From Erythroxylum novogranatense (lineage: Eukaryota; Streptophyta; Magnoliopsida; Malpighiales; Erythroxylaceae), in the NCBI GenBank assembly GCA_029891385.1, contig CM057230.1:51439414-51503413 (forward strand): a stretch of DNA of 64,000 nt. Reading direction: 5' to 3'. Below, piece by piece: positions 35,802-48,566 of this stretch. Numbering within the stretch: position 1 is the first letter of the stretch; each line of letters starts with the position of its first letter. A program made the position numbers and the translations under genes. The notes beneath the pieces were generated by a model, which was given only the letters and a program-made list of their open reading frames with translations, was not told where the DNA came from and searched no databases.

Positions 35802-36780
35802 CACTACAAGAAAATTTGATTTTAACAACATAAAATAAAGATTTCCGCCAGCAAATAAATTTGACAATGGAAATTAACTATGTAAACAGTCATCAGAGAA
35901 ACCGCCATAGGTAAAATTTAGCAGCAGATATTTTGAATCCGTCGCAAATTTAGCGACTAAACATTCTAACTTCGTTAGTAAATTTAACGAAGAAATTTTG
36001 TAATTCCGTAAGTAAATTTAGCTACAAAACATTCTAATTCTGTAGGCAAATTTAGCGACAAAATTCTATCAACAAATTTAGTGACAGTAAGTTATCTGTC
36101 TGTTCGTAAATTTGCCTACACAATATTATGTTGGTAAATGTTTCGATGGAATTACAATATTTCGTTGATAACTTTTACCTACAGATAAACGATGTCTATC
36201 ACTAAATTTACCTCTGACAAATGTTGTTCCGTTAATAATTTACCTACGAAATATATAATTTCATCAATAATTTACCTATGAAATTAGTTGTCCTCGGTAA
36301 TTTACCAATGAAATATTGTAATTACATTAGGAAATTTACATATGATAATTTCAACTACCATTTCTCACTTCCTTTATTAGTCTTTCGTTGATCATATTTT
36401 GATTTTTTACTACATTTAATTTCTCTTAACAATAAGTTGTTTGATAACATAAAGTAAAAATTATCCTAATTGATAATATATAAATAAAAAATTATAATGT
36501 ACAACAATAAGTATCTTGAAAAAAATGTTAATTAAGAATTCATACAAAATTACTTAAGAGTAGCAAAACATCTACATTCACTTATCCATCTAAGTTATGC
36601 AGTTGGTGAAGGTGGATACTCTGATTGCTACGATGAGGTGTTGTCTCTCTCCTTCAACTTATCCATCTCATTACGAAGCTGGGCTATGTACTCCATCGGC
36701 TATGCAACTGAGTTGCCACCTCTTTACTTTCCTCTTAAGTTAAACGACTTTCTCATTTGACGTGGATCGCCTACTATTGA
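35802..36780 (-). mobile_element. Truncated CACTA (En/Spm-type) transposon end with subterminal array
   Basis: The sequence CACTACAAGAAAA at 35802-35814 is the classic terminal inverted repeat of plant CACTA elements. It is followed to about 36350 by about 13 degenerate copies of a 25-30 bp unit around a near-palindromic GTAAATTTAC core flanked by CG. This matches subterminal transposase-binding arrays. Further in (36590-36770, minus strand) a short frame with MEYIAQLRNEMDKLKERDN resembles the coiled-coil C-terminus of Ptta/En/Spm-type plant transposases. I found no matching TTTTCTTGTAGTG end in the window, so the element is truncated, or its other end lies beyond the later insertions. Confidence 0.65.
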
Positions 36781-36789
36781 TTGCAAAAC

Positions 36790-37122
36790 AAACTATTACA
36801 TTGAAAACCACAAGTATACAGGTCGTAAATTGTAGTAAAAAGCGGATATCTATCCCATAAGGATTGTGCTTAGGCAGTACTTAATTCAGGTTGCTCCTTA
36901 TTTAAGAACAAATTTTAATGAATATAAACTGAAAAAGTAAACTAAATCAAACAACTAAGAATGAACAAATGATAAAGTAAAAGCGCAAAAATTTGAAATT
37001 CAAGATTTAACAATTAGAGATCACTTTTTCCCTATCTTATCTCCCTTCTACCTTGTTAATTGAATTGTGCCTCACCTAAGATGTCCTAATGTATTAACTA
37101 CCCTCTCATAAGGTGTAATTAA
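36790..37122 (-). repeat. Tat-like gypsy LTR/leader remnant, left half
   Basis: Around 36808-36860 it reads, reversed, like the conserved end of Tat-type LTRs (GACCTGTATACTTGTGG). Together with 49034-49140 it forms one sequence split by copia element 2. Non-coding. Confidence 0.45.
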
Positions 37123-40100
37123 TGTTAGAGCAGTGCCCTAAAGACAATCGCCTTTAGCGCGCATTCTACAAAGTTGTGTACATACTTTATGAATAAATAA
37201 ATAAAGGCATATTTCATTGATTTGATGTTCGTTATTGATGACTGGATATTGATCTATAACCAAATTAATGAAATCCATGATATATGACATAGCATGAAGG
37301 AGATTGTGATGTGATCATACTATTGAGATTCCTATCATGTGCAATTATGTCAGTATCTAAATTATCCCTAGTCGTAGGATTACTGAAACTGAACATCGGT
37401 AATCCGGAGAGACTAGCACATCTCAAGCTCCTTGAGTTGATCAAGCAGTGGATCTCAGAAACTGTAAATATGAGATGTTTAGGGTTGAGATGTGAATGCT
37501 TACTAGAGGTAGTAAGTACATTGGATGACCTGCTATGAGATCATCCCATGGATGTCCTATTCTAATGCCAGTGATAATCTCATCATAGCAATGGTGCAAA
37601 TATTCTTAGACTTGAGGTACTCAAGGATATCTTGGATACTGATTCTGTGCTTTGACTCCATGCCTTGTTGCCTTACACAGGTCGCTCATAGGGTGGTGAT
37701 TGGGTACAGCTTGAGATATTCGAAGGTAATTGAGTAGCCAATAGAGGATTCACCACTTCTGTGATAGCAGAAGATGATACCCATGGTGTTACCCCCAGAA
37801 TTTTTTTCTTTTTATGATAAATCAAGCATGGTTAGATTAATGGGGGAAATTAATATAGTATTTAATAAAGTTAGCATAAATTAGCATATGACATTAAATG
37901 AGTTAGGTGTTAAGAATTAATGTTAGTAAATGTATTAGTTGATTTAAATGAGTTAGATGTAGTTTAATGTGCTAGTTGGGCCTTGGGCCCAGATGAAATA
38001 AAAAAAATAAAATGGGCCAAGATGAAATAAGAAAGAAGAGAGGATATATATGAAATGGGCTTAAATGAAGAAGTGGGCTTGAGTAGTGTGAGTTGTGTTA
38101 GTGGGAGAATAAGAAGAAGAAGAGAAGAGTAGATGGGCTTAAAGGCAAATGGGCTTAAGTTAAATGAAAAGGGAGTATAAAAGAAAGGAAAATTAAGTGA
38201 GTTAGAGAGGAGAAGAAGTGAAGCACCGAAATTGTGAGAGAGAGGGAGAGTGTCGTGAATGGGAAGAAGAGAGAAAGAAGAAGCTTGTTAGGGTGGTGAT
38301 TTCCAAGAGATCAAGAGGGAGTTGAAAGAAAGTCCAAGAGTTAAAAGTGAAGAGGAAGGCTAGAGCTTCATCTTGAACCAAGAAACTCTTGGTATTGTTG
38401 AAGATTTAAGGTAAGCCTTTTGTTTAAGTTTGAGATTTTAGTTGGGTTTTTGGTTAGAAAGACTAAGAATGGAATGGGTATAGTGATTTCCAAGTTGATT
38501 TCATGAAAGGTGTAACAAGGTTTCTCAATTGAAGTGAGATTTATATGGGTTTTTGGTTTTTAATGAAGAGAGAGAAGGAAGAGAAGAGGAATAAGAGTTG
38601 TAGCAAGGAAACCAAGGATTTAGCAAGTCTTAAAGGTGGGTTCCATATTTATCTTTATATTTATGAGCAATTAATGCAAGTTGATAAATGACACTAATGA
38701 ATGTTTGTTACTTGTAAGTGAGTATAAATGATTGCTATAAATGCTTGTGTTAGTTGTGGTTAGATGACATTAATCATGAGTTATGTGTAAATGAAAATAA
38801 TACATGTTGATGATTTGATGATGGTTGAGTTAGTATTGAATGAAGTAGCTTAAATGAGTATGAATGCACAATATGACTTATGCATGAAATGTACAATATG
38901 AAATATGCATGAAAGATAAGATTATCAAGAAAACAGTGAATTGGACAAGAACAGTCAAATTTTATTGTTATGCATGATTGTTATGTTATGTGGGTAAGGT
39001 ATAGTCCCAAGAACCGTCACGTGCACGTCGACCATGAAAAGGCTTTGCCCTTTGCCGATTGTGGCATAGGATGATCCATTATTTGGACTCCTCAAGATTT
39101 GCCCATATAAGCTCATAAAATGAGACTATATGGTTGCCATGAATATGGATTTACCGAGCCATTTGATGTGTTTCATATGTGATTACATGAAATTGCAAGA
39201 ATTATGAATGTTCGAATTGTGAGAAATTATGTTTATGTATTGATGAAAATTGCATGATGCATGTATTATGATTTCATTGAAAGATTGCTTAATGTGAATA
39301 ACTAAATAGACATGCTTGTTATATAAATATAAATGTGTTACCCATGAGTGGCTCACCCCTCAATTCTCCAGAAATGAGCGGGATCCCGAGGAGCAAGCTT
39401 AAAGGCATTTACTCCAAGAGTTTTCTTTTGGTTTTGTGATTGAAATGATTTTTGTAAAACAATGCTTTAGTTGCATTTTGAGAATGATATTGTACTTTGA
39501 AGTTTCATGTAATTGGACTTAAAATGCCCACTAAAGCATTGTATGAAATATGACATGATTTGATGGAGATGGAATGAATGAGTTATGATTCAAAAGTGAA
39601 TTTTAAACCCTAATGTATAATGCTTGACTGTATGACCTTTGATCTTTTGAGATGATGCATGATTTGATGGAGATGGAATGAATGAGTTTTGAGATCTTTT
39701 GGAGTTAAATTGAAAGAGTTGGCATGAAATCAAGTAAAGGGTCAGTCGAGAGAGCGTGATCGAGATATGATCACATGTTGGTATTTTGTCGATATCTTGA
39801 GTTATAGAACTCCGATTGAAGCGATCCTTAACTTAAATTAAACAAGAGTCATAAGGCTATGATTTACAAGAGAAATCAATTTGAGATTAGGGTTAAATGA
39901 AATAAACCCTACAAGGCAAGATGATCAAGTTTCATATTTTACGGTTCAAGAGTTGGACTCCGGTAACGGGATCCAACACATGGCCTCTTGTCAGGGTCAT
40001 TATTTGGAAATCTCTGGTCGGAGTTCATATGTCATGAAGAATGTCTTCAGTGACATATAAAGTAATGAGTCCCAGGACGAGAACTGATATCACTTGGACT

Positions 40101-40619
40101 AGATTTGACGTAGTCAGTCTAGTAAGAGTTGACACTTTGTCCATACTCATAACCAAGTGGGGTATAGCATGGTGAAAGGACGAATTGCACAATAATTGTC
40201 TATGGAAAGGTTCGTGATATGGTTTATGATGAATATAGGTTCATTCGTCAAACCAATTACTTTCCAGTCAATTGGGGGTCATGATGTGTTGCTAGATACC
40301 GCTCATGACTTATTCAGATTAAGTATTAATCTAAGTGGTCAACATAACCGGGAACCTAATGGGTCACACGTATAAGAGTGATTCGGAGAATTCGTAAAAT
40401 AATTTTGGATAGAGATCCAATAAATGGAGAGCAATAGGATTAAATTGATCCCGATGAGAACGAGATATGTCCCGATGAGATCGCGACATCGATATTGCTG
40501 AAACAGGTCTTCGGTGTTTTCTCCATACCGAGACCTGTAGGCCGATAGGACCGACCCCAGTGTGACTGGACCACTTCAGCATTTATATACATATATATAT
40601 CTTATTAATTAATTAAGTA

Positions 40620-40666
<47 letters not shown>

Positions 40667-41177
40667 TATACGTGGAAGAAGGAGAGGGTAAGCCTTATCT
40701 TACTTAACTTTATTATATATATATATATAATAGCTAACGTGGAAAGGCTTTCACCATTTGCATTTAATGTCTTTAAATAGTTAAAGACAAATGAAAAAGG
40801 GAGAGAGGAAGGAAAGAAGAAGATGAAAAAGAAAGGTTTTCAAGGCTTTCTTTAGAAGCATACGATCATCTTCTCCAAGCTCTCCATTTTCTCCTCTCCA
40901 AGCTTCTCCTCCATCGTCTTCTCCTTAGCTCTCCAAGAATATGGTAAGAGCTAGCACTCTTTCCCTTGTTCTAGCTATTCTCGGGTCAAAGGGTTTGTCC
41001 CGGTTAGGTTCTCCGATCTCTGCGTGGATACCGTTAGAGACGGTCTCTTTTGGTCGTTATGGTTTGACATTATTATATAGACACATAGATCCTGGCTTTC
41101 GGGAAGGTCCCGGAATAAAAAAAAAATTATTTTTCCGCACCGTGTACATGTGATGTACACACCGGGATTTTCCTACA
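37123..41177 (+). repeat. 5' LTR of copia element 2, interrupted by a solo LTR
   Basis: It corresponds to 47209-49033 once 37787-39978 and one copy of the CATGG duplication are set aside. It contains a TA microsatellite at about 40621-40662 that is far shorter in the right LTR. Frames such as 37311-37538 and 37525-37737 recur in the right LTR only because LTRs are copies. Confidence 0.93.
37787..39978 (+). mobile_element. Solo LTR (gypsy-type, 2192 bp) nested in the 5' LTR of copia element 2
   Basis: It starts TGTTACCCCC and ends GGGATCCAACA, with the duplication CATGG on both sides (37782-37786 and 39979-39983). The other copia LTR lacks it, so it is an insertion. It has no coding frame. 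TATAAAA lies at 38176-38182 on the plus strand, and a GGCTCACCCCTCA block near 39350 is like that of gypsy LTRs. A lone LTR with exact duplications indicates recombination between the two LTRs of a former element. Confidence 0.92.
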
Positions 41178-41178
41178 G

Positions 41179-41190
41179 TGGTATCAGAGC
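41179..41190 (+). other. Primer binding site of copia element 2
   Basis: TGGTATCAGAGC directly follows the 5' LTR end (TTTTCCTACA, then G). It is the usual initiator tRNA-Met complement. Confidence 0.92.
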
Positions 41191-43265
41191 CACTTGTGTC
41201 GTATATAACGAAAAAAATCATAACAAGGTCGGAGCTGCCTATTGGTTGTGACGATGATGCATGTTGACTGTGTTAAATTCGAAATCAGTATAGAAATATT
41301 GTTTTCAAAATTTTCTTACCCAGATGTGCTCATAAGATGTTGTTGAATATGTCTGTGGAAGACCAGAATTTATCAATGTGATTTGATATGGTTTTGCTAA
41401 TTTATTCCCTAATGTTCTGGTTGCTGTGTTTGTGCACATTCCTTGAACAGGCATGCTTATAAATTCGAGAATAAATTATAGAAAAACAATTTTTGGATTT
41501 GTTTTCACCGACATGTCTATAAGATGTTTATAAATGTCTATGAGGATGGAAAAATGTTTTCAAGGTGATTTACTATTTATTTGAGAATTTGTTGTGTGCT
41601 GCTGGGAATAACTGTGTTGAGGAACACAGATTCTACATTGGCTTTGTTGCTGAGGTTGGTTGAGTTTTTGTTGGAAATAAATCCTAAAAAACTTCATGGA
41701 GCATGTTGTGAACATGTAGTAACCTCTGTAATTTTATCAGAATTTGTTGAAATTGTTTCAATGAGTTTTTCAAGCAAAAGACAGAGCTTGGCAGTTTTGA
41801 GAAAGTTGCTGGAGCTGTTTTGTTTGAAATGATTGATTGTGTATTTTTCGATTCCAATGCCTTGGATCATTTTTAATGTGATTAAAAATATGTTACATTG
41901 ATGTTGTATGCTTTCCAAACTGATTTTCTTGAAATTGGGTTTCCAACAATTTTCGGATGTCAAATGTGTCTCATTAGCGTCTCGTTAGTATATTTCATTG
42001 TCTTGATTGTTTTGGCCGTCACAATTTTGTGACCAGTGCCGAAGTAGTCTTGATAAAGTGTAGACTACCTAGAGATACTTAGGGTGATAGTTTGATATTC
42101 GCAAAATTATTTGAAAATCTAAGTGAATAATAGTGTATTCATCGATTTCAAGTATTCCATGTATAGTATAACTATATATGGTAAGCATGATACAATGAAA
42201 GTGTTTCATTGGTACATCAAAGTAAAGTATATTACACTTGGTATTGTGAATTTGAACTACACGGATTGAGAAATTAGTCGATTAGAGAGCATGCCAAAAG
42301 GTAGTCGACTAGCGCATGCACCAGTCGACTAGCTCGTGCACAGTAGTCAAAAGTAGTCGACTAGCACATGCACCAGTCGACTAGCTCGTGCACAGTAGTC
42401 AAAAGTAGTCGACTAGCACATGCACCAGTCGACTAGCACATGCACCAGTCGACTAACACATGCACCAGTCGACTACAACATGCAAAGGTGGGACGATGGA
42501 TGATCAAAGGTATAGACTCAATGTGATTGATGAAATGCCCTAAATCATTCCATATAGTCATGATGACTATAATCCTACAGCTTGGAGAATAAGAAGACGA
42601 GACCAGAGTTTAAAAACCCTCACATATAATATGAAAACTAACGCCTTCCATTAATATGGGGAGAACCAGAGTTCTTATAGAGTTCGGGTTGTTGGGTAAA
42701 CCCAAGCTCACTCTATACGGATATGTTAGAACCATGGAAATAAGATTTTCAGATTAATGGGTCGGTTTTTACTAGAAGCGTTGATTTGTTGAGTAAACTC
42801 AAGGTCAACGTAGACAAAGGCGAAATTGGGTAGTGTACATCAGATGTACGCGCATCAAGAGTTGATAACCCAATATGTGTGCATACATCACGAGTTGATA
42901 GCACTAGTCGATAATTGCACCTGTGATGTAACTGGTATGACCGATATCTGCCGATTGATCTAAGGTAGCTTGTTGGGTAAACCCAAGGTCATTTTAGTAA
43001 TGTCAGATATCTATGATGCAATTGGTATGACCGATACTTACCGATTGACCTAAGGTGGCTTGTTGGGTAAACCCAAGGTCATTTTTAGTAATGTCGGATA
43101 TCGACCCACTAGGACATTTTGTCATAATATTTCTTGGATTCGTAATGAGGGTTATGGATTCTTTGAAACTAGTGGGAGCCATATGCATGTCATGCAAGTC
43201 CTTATAATCATGCATGTAATACTATTCTAACATTCTTTCTCTCTCTCCCTTTAGGTTGATTGAAG
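41191..43265 (+). other. Leader of copia element 2 with tandem and palindromic repeats
   Basis: This is a two-kilobase non-coding leader between the primer site and gag. It contains a 20-bp tandem array (42268-42484) and three perfect copies plus one imperfect copy of the 14-bp palindrome TTGGGTAAACCCAA (42692, 42789, 42973, 43063). A tandem duplication of about 90 bp surrounds the last two. Packaging or dimerisation signals normally lie in this region of a retrotransposon RNA. Confidence 0.7.
42268..42484 (+). repeat. Tandem array of a GTCGACT unit
   Basis: There are eight clear copies of a unit like AGTCGACTAGCACATGCACC, with variants AGCTCGTGCAC. Copies 1-2 and 3-4 form a higher-order repeat of about 60 bp joined by AGTAGTCAAAAGT. 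Each unit contains the palindrome GTCGAC. There is no coding frame through it. Confidence 0.9.
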
Positions 43266-44144
43266 ATGACTTCTAGTGTGAACTTGCGCTCACTCAAGGA
43301 CTCCAATAAATTAACTGGACCTAATTTTCTTGATTGGCTGAGAAATCTGAGAATTGTTCTCAGATCTGAGGAACTGGGCTATGTCCTAGATGTTCCGCTT
43401 CCTGATCCACCTGTTGTTGATGCTTCTGATGAGGATCAGAAAGCATATCGTAAGCATCTCAAAGACAGTGACATGGCTACCTGCATTATGCTTGCCTCGA
43501 TGTCACCAGAGCTGCAGAAGCAGCATGATTCTATGGATGCTAATACCATAGTGTTTCATCTTAGGGAGCTTTTTGATGAGCAAGCTCGGTCTGAAAGGTT
43601 CGAGACTTCGAGGCTACTCTTCATTACTAAGATGACTCCAGGTTCATCTGCAGTGCAGTATGCACTGAAGATGAATGGGTATATTGAGAGGTTGGTTGTC
43701 TTAGGTTTTGTTATGGATTATGAATTAAGTGTTGACTTAATTCTAGTTGGATTGTCTGATAGTTATTCATAGTTTGTGTTAAACTATCGGATGAACCAAA
43801 TATCAACGACAATCCCTGAGTTGATCAATTTGCTCAAGACAGCAGAGCAATCTATCAAGAAGGATAGCAAGGCAGTGCTTATGGTGGCCTCTTCTTCTTC
43901 TGGTTCAAAGAAAAAGAATCTAAAGAAGAAAAAGTCTAAGAAACCAAAAGGAAGTGCAGCCAAAAAGAAAACAAAAGAAACTGCACTAAAAGGAACTTGC
44001 TTCCATTGTGGCAAGACTGGCCACTGGAAGCGAAACTGTGAAGTCTATCTGGAAGAATTGAAGCAGAAGAAGGCATCAGATGCCTCAGCTCCTTCATGTA
44101 TGTTTGTCATTGAGGTTAATACTGTTTATGACCATAACATATAG
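43266..44144 (+). pseudogene. Copia element 2 gag with zinc knuckle (two stops)
   Basis: Gag starts at the ATG at 43266 (MTSSVNLRSLKDSNKLTGPN). The capsid part includes DWLRNLRIVL and the LRELFDEQARSERFE helix. An in-frame TAG at 43770-43772 falls where relatives have Gln (DSYSQF), consistent with a single C-to-T change from CAG. The frame then continues into a very Lys-rich linker and CFHCGKTGHWKRNC, a perfect C-X2-C-X4-H-X4-C knuckle. A second TAG at 44142-44144 stands just before the protease, where Trp (TGG) is expected. The Gag would bind and package the element RNA. Confidence 0.88.
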
Positions 44145-47100
44145 GTATTAGATACCGGTTGTGGCTCACACATATGCAATGATATGCAGAGCCTCAGGGA
44201 CAGTAGACAGCTCATGAAGGGAGAACTTGACCTGCGTGTAGGAAATGGAGCAAGAGTTGCTGCATTAGACGTAGGCACTTATTTTTTGTCACTCCCCAGT
44301 GGGCTTGTAATTAAATTGGATGAATGTTATTTTGTATCTGTTTTAACAAAGAATATATTGTCTGTTTCTTGTTTAAATAGAGTTGGTTTCCATTTGACTT
44401 TTAGTAACAATGGTTATTCTATTAGTTTGAATGGAATGCTTTATGGTACTGGTACATTATGCAATGGAATTTACATATTAGATATGTCACATCCAATTAT
44501 GAATGTCAATGACACGAAAAGACATAAACGAGATAATTTAAAATCAACTTACTTATGGCATTGTCGCCTTGGCCATATAAATGAGAGACGCATAGCTAAG
44601 CTCCATAAAAATGGAAGTTTAGGGTCATTTGATTATGAATCATATGACACATGTGAATCTTGTTTATTAGGCAAGATGACTAAGTTACCCTTTAAGGGAA
44701 AGGGTGAACGTGCTACTGGAGTATTAGACCTAATATATTTAGATGTATGTGGTCCGATGTCCATCCATGCTAGAAGTGGTTGTCTTTACTTCATTACCTT
44801 TATTGATGATTATTCTCGATATAGGTACCTGTATCTGATGAGATACAAATCTGAAGCATTTGAAAAGTTCAAACAATTCAAAAATGAAGTAGAAAACCAA
44901 CTTCGGAAAAGTATCAAGACATTACGATCCGATCGTGGTGGGGAATACTTAGACCCACAGTTTTTAGATTATCTCGGAGATAATGGGATTTTATCTCAAT
45001 GGACTCCTCCTTACACACCACAAATAATGGTGTGGCGAAAGGAGAAATCGAACCTTGTTAGACATGGTACGATAGATGATGGGCTTTGCAAAGTTACCAA
45101 AATCCTTTTGGGGTATGCACTCGAGACAATTGCTTACTTGCTAAACGAGTTCCATCAAAGCATTGATGTTACTCCATATGAGATGTGGACTAACAAAAGA
45201 CCCTATCTTACACATTTGAAAGTTTGGGGTTGTCACCTTATGTGAAGCGGATACGATCAGATAAACTTGATGCAAAGTCGACAAGTGTTTGTTTGTAGGA
45301 TATCCTAAAGAAACAATGGGATATCAATTCTACCTTTTGAGGAACAAAAGGTATTTGTTTCGAAGCATGCTGTCTTTTTAGAGAAAGAGTTTCTTTTACA
45401 AGAAGACAGTGGGAGCAAAATTGAACTTGAAGAAGTTCAAGATGCTCGAACAGACGCAGATCAACTGCCTGAACCTGAAACTATGACTCATACAGATGAT
45501 GTAACAGTTCAACCTTCTACAACACACGAAGTTCGTAGGTCACGTAGGATACGCTCTGTTCCCGAGAGATATGGATTTCTCGTGAGTGAACAGAATGACG
45601 TATTGCTCATAGAAGATAATGAGCCTACCACCTATAAAGAGGTTCTGAAGAGTTCAGAGTCTGAGAAATGGCTTCATGCCATAAAGGCTGAAATGGATTC
45701 CATGTATGAAAACCAAGTATGGACTTTGGTTGAGGCACCCGAAGGAATAAAACCTATAGGGTGTAAATGGGTTTTCAAAAAGAAAACCGACATGGATGGT
45801 AATGTGATTACCTATAAAGCAAGGCTTGTGGCTAAAGGTTTTCGTCAAAAACAAGGAGTTGACTACGACGAGACCTTCAGCCCAGTAGCAATGCTTAAAT
45901 CCATTAAGATACTCCTAGCCATTTCCACTCATTATGATTATGAGATATGGCAAATGGATGTGAAGACAGCTTTCCTAAATAGAAATCTAGCTGAGGATGT
46001 GTATATGACACAACCTGAGGGCTTCACCTCCTATGATGGCAAAAAGGTATGCAAGCTTCAGAAATCCATCTATGGATTGAAACAAGCATCCAGGAGTTGG
46101 AATATCCGTTTTTATGAGGTAATCAAAGAGTTTGGTTTCTCACAAAATCCGGATGAATACTGTGTGTATAAGAAGGTTAGTGGGACTGCAATCGTATTCC
46201 TTGTGCTATATGTAGATGACATATTATTACTAGGAAACGATGTCTCTATGCTACAATCTGTGAAGATTTGGTTGTCCAAACAATTTGCCATAAAAGACCT
46301 TGGTGAAGCAACTTATATCCTTGGGATAAAGATTTATAGAGATAGATCAAAAAGATTGCTTGGTCTTTCACAATCAACGTACATAGACAAGATGTTGAAG
46401 AGGTTTAGCATGGAACAATCCAAGAGAGGGTACCTTCCCGTGACTCATGGGATAACACTCTTGAAATCTATGTGTCCAAAGACACAAGATGAGAGGATGT
46501 GCATGAACATGATCCCGTATGCATCTGCAGTAGGATATATCATGTAAGCTATGCTATGTACGAGACCCGATGTATCATATGCTCTAAGTGTTACGAGCAG
46601 ATACCAATCGGATCCTGGTGAGGGTCACTGGGTGGCTGTCAAGAATATCCTCAAGTACTTGCGAAGGACTAAGGATGTTTTCTTGGTGTATGGAGATGGA
46701 AATCTCCAGGTGAGCGGGTATACAGATGCTAATTTTCAATCTGATAAGAATTATTCTAAATCCCAATCAGGTTACATATTCACACTGAACGACGGGGCAG
46801 TCAGTTGGAAGAGTTCCAAACAAGAGACAACTGTCGATTCAACAACCGAGGTAGAGTACATTGCCGCGTTAGACGCAGCAAAGGAAACAGTTTGGATCAA
46901 GAAGTTCATTTCTGAACTTGGTGTGGTTCCTAGCTGTGATGGGCCCATACAGTTGTATTGTGACAACAATGGGGCTATTGCGCAGGCGAAGGAACCAAGG
47001 TCTCATCAACGATCCAAACACGTACTCGTGATATATCATCCGATTAGGAGATCATTGGGCGAGGTGATGTCCAGATAGAGAGAATTCCACCGAAAGCGAA

Positions 47101-47188
47101 TATTGTCGATCCATTGACAAAGCCATTGTCACAAAAGAATTTTGATTCTCATGTACTCGCCTATGGTATTAGATATCAAGGCGATTAG
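44145..47188 (+). pseudogene. Copia element 2 pol: protease, integrase, RT, RNase H (few lesions)
   Basis: In frame with gag. Protease: LDTGCGSHIC at 44151-44180. Pre-integrase: LWHCRLGHINERRIAKLH. Integrase: CESCLLGK zinc end, YLDVCGPM and FIDDYSRY carry the two Asp. The GVAxRRNRTLLDMVR motif that holds the Glu is in another frame (45025-45085), with compensating shifts on both sides, and Lys seems to stand next to the Glu position. Around 45235-45480 small indels break the linker. RT (45483-46547) is intact, with WVFKKKTDMDG, KARLVAKGF, QMDVKTAFLN, and LYVDDILLLGN as the catalytic box. TAA at 46546-46548 replaces a Tyr codon. RNase H has GYTDANFQSD, EVEYIA and CDNNGAI. After a shift near 47040 the C-terminus reads IVDPLTKPL and ends TAG at 47186-47188. 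Confidence 0.93.
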
Positions 47189-47208
47189 CTTTAGGTCAAG
47201 TGAGAGAT

Positions 47209-48535
47209 TGTTAGAGTAGTGCCCTAAAGGCAATTGCCTTTAGCGCGCATTGTACAAAGTTGTGTACATACTTTATGAATAAATAAATAAAGGCATATTT
47301 CATTGATTTGATGTTCATTATTGATGACTGGATATTGATCTATAACCAAATTAATGAAGTCCATGATATATGACATAGCATGAAGGAGATTGTGATGTGA
47401 TCATACTACTGAGATTCCTATCATGTGTAATTATGTCAGTATCTAAATTATCCCTAGTCGTAGGATTACTGAAACTGGACATCGGTAATCCGGAGAGACT
47501 AGCACATCTTAAGCTCCTTGAGTTGATCAAGCAGTGGATCTCAGAAACTGTAAATATGATATGTTTAGGGTTGAGATGTGAATGCTTCCTAGAGGTAGTA
47601 AGTACATTGGATGACCTGCTATGAGATCATCACAGGGATGTCCTATTCTAATGTCAGTGATAATCTCATCATAGCAATGGTGCAAATATCCTTAGACTTG
47701 AGGTACTCAAGGGTATCTTGGATACTGATTCTGTGCTTTGACTCCATTCCTTGTTGCCTTACACAGGTCGCTCGTAGGGTGGGGATTGGGTACAGCTTGA
47801 GGTATTCAAAGGTAATTGAGTAGCCAATAGAGGATTCACCACTTCTGTGATAGCAGAAGATGATACCCATGGCCTCTTGTCAGGGTCATTACTTGGAAAT
47901 CTCTGGTCGGAGTTCATATGTCATGAAGAGTGTCTTCAGTGACATATAAAGTAATGAGTCCCAGGACGAGAACTGATATCACTTGGACTAGATTTGACGT
48001 AGTCAGTCTAGTAAGAGTTGACACTTTGTCCATACTCATAACCAAGTGGGGTATAGCATGGTGAAAGGATGAATTGCACAGTAATTGTCTATGGAAAGGT
48101 TCGTGTATGGTTCATGATGAATATAGGTTCATTCGTCAAACCAATTACTTTCCGGTCAATTGGGGGTCATGATGTGTTGCTAGATACCGCTCATGACTTG
48201 CTCAGATTAAGTGTTAATCTAAGTGGTCAACATAACCGGGAACCTAATGGGTCACACGCATAAGAGTGATTCGGAGAATTCGTAAAATAGTTTTGGATAG
48301 AGATCCAATAAATAGAGAGCAATAGGATTAAATGGATCCCGATGAGATCGAGATATGTCCCGATGAGATCGCAACATCGATATTGCTGAAACAAGTCTTC
48401 GGTGTTTTTTCCATACCGGGACCTGTAGGCCGGTAGGACCGACCCCAATGTGACTGGACCACTTCAGCATTTATATACATATATATATGACTATACGTGG
48501 AAGAAGGAGAGGGTAAGCCTTATCTTACTTAACTT

Positions 48536-48566
<31 letters not shown>

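Noticed and set aside
37311..37737. Two overlapping frames conserved between both LTRs of copia element 2 (again at 47397-47823)
   Set aside because: LTRs are copies of one template, so frame conservation carries no evidence of coding function.
40621..40662. TA repeat considered as an origin or attachment site
   Set aside because: It is a simple microsatellite inside an LTR, of a different length in the partner LTR, which is ordinary slippage.
41178..41190. A tRNA fragment or tRNA gene at the TGGTATCAGAGC sites
   Set aside because: These are primer binding sites beside LTRs; no cloverleaf is formed by the surrounding sequence.
42268..42484. Possible CRISPR-like array because of regular repeated units
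   Set aside because: The repeats are directly adjacent variants without unique spacers, in a plant retrotransposon leader.
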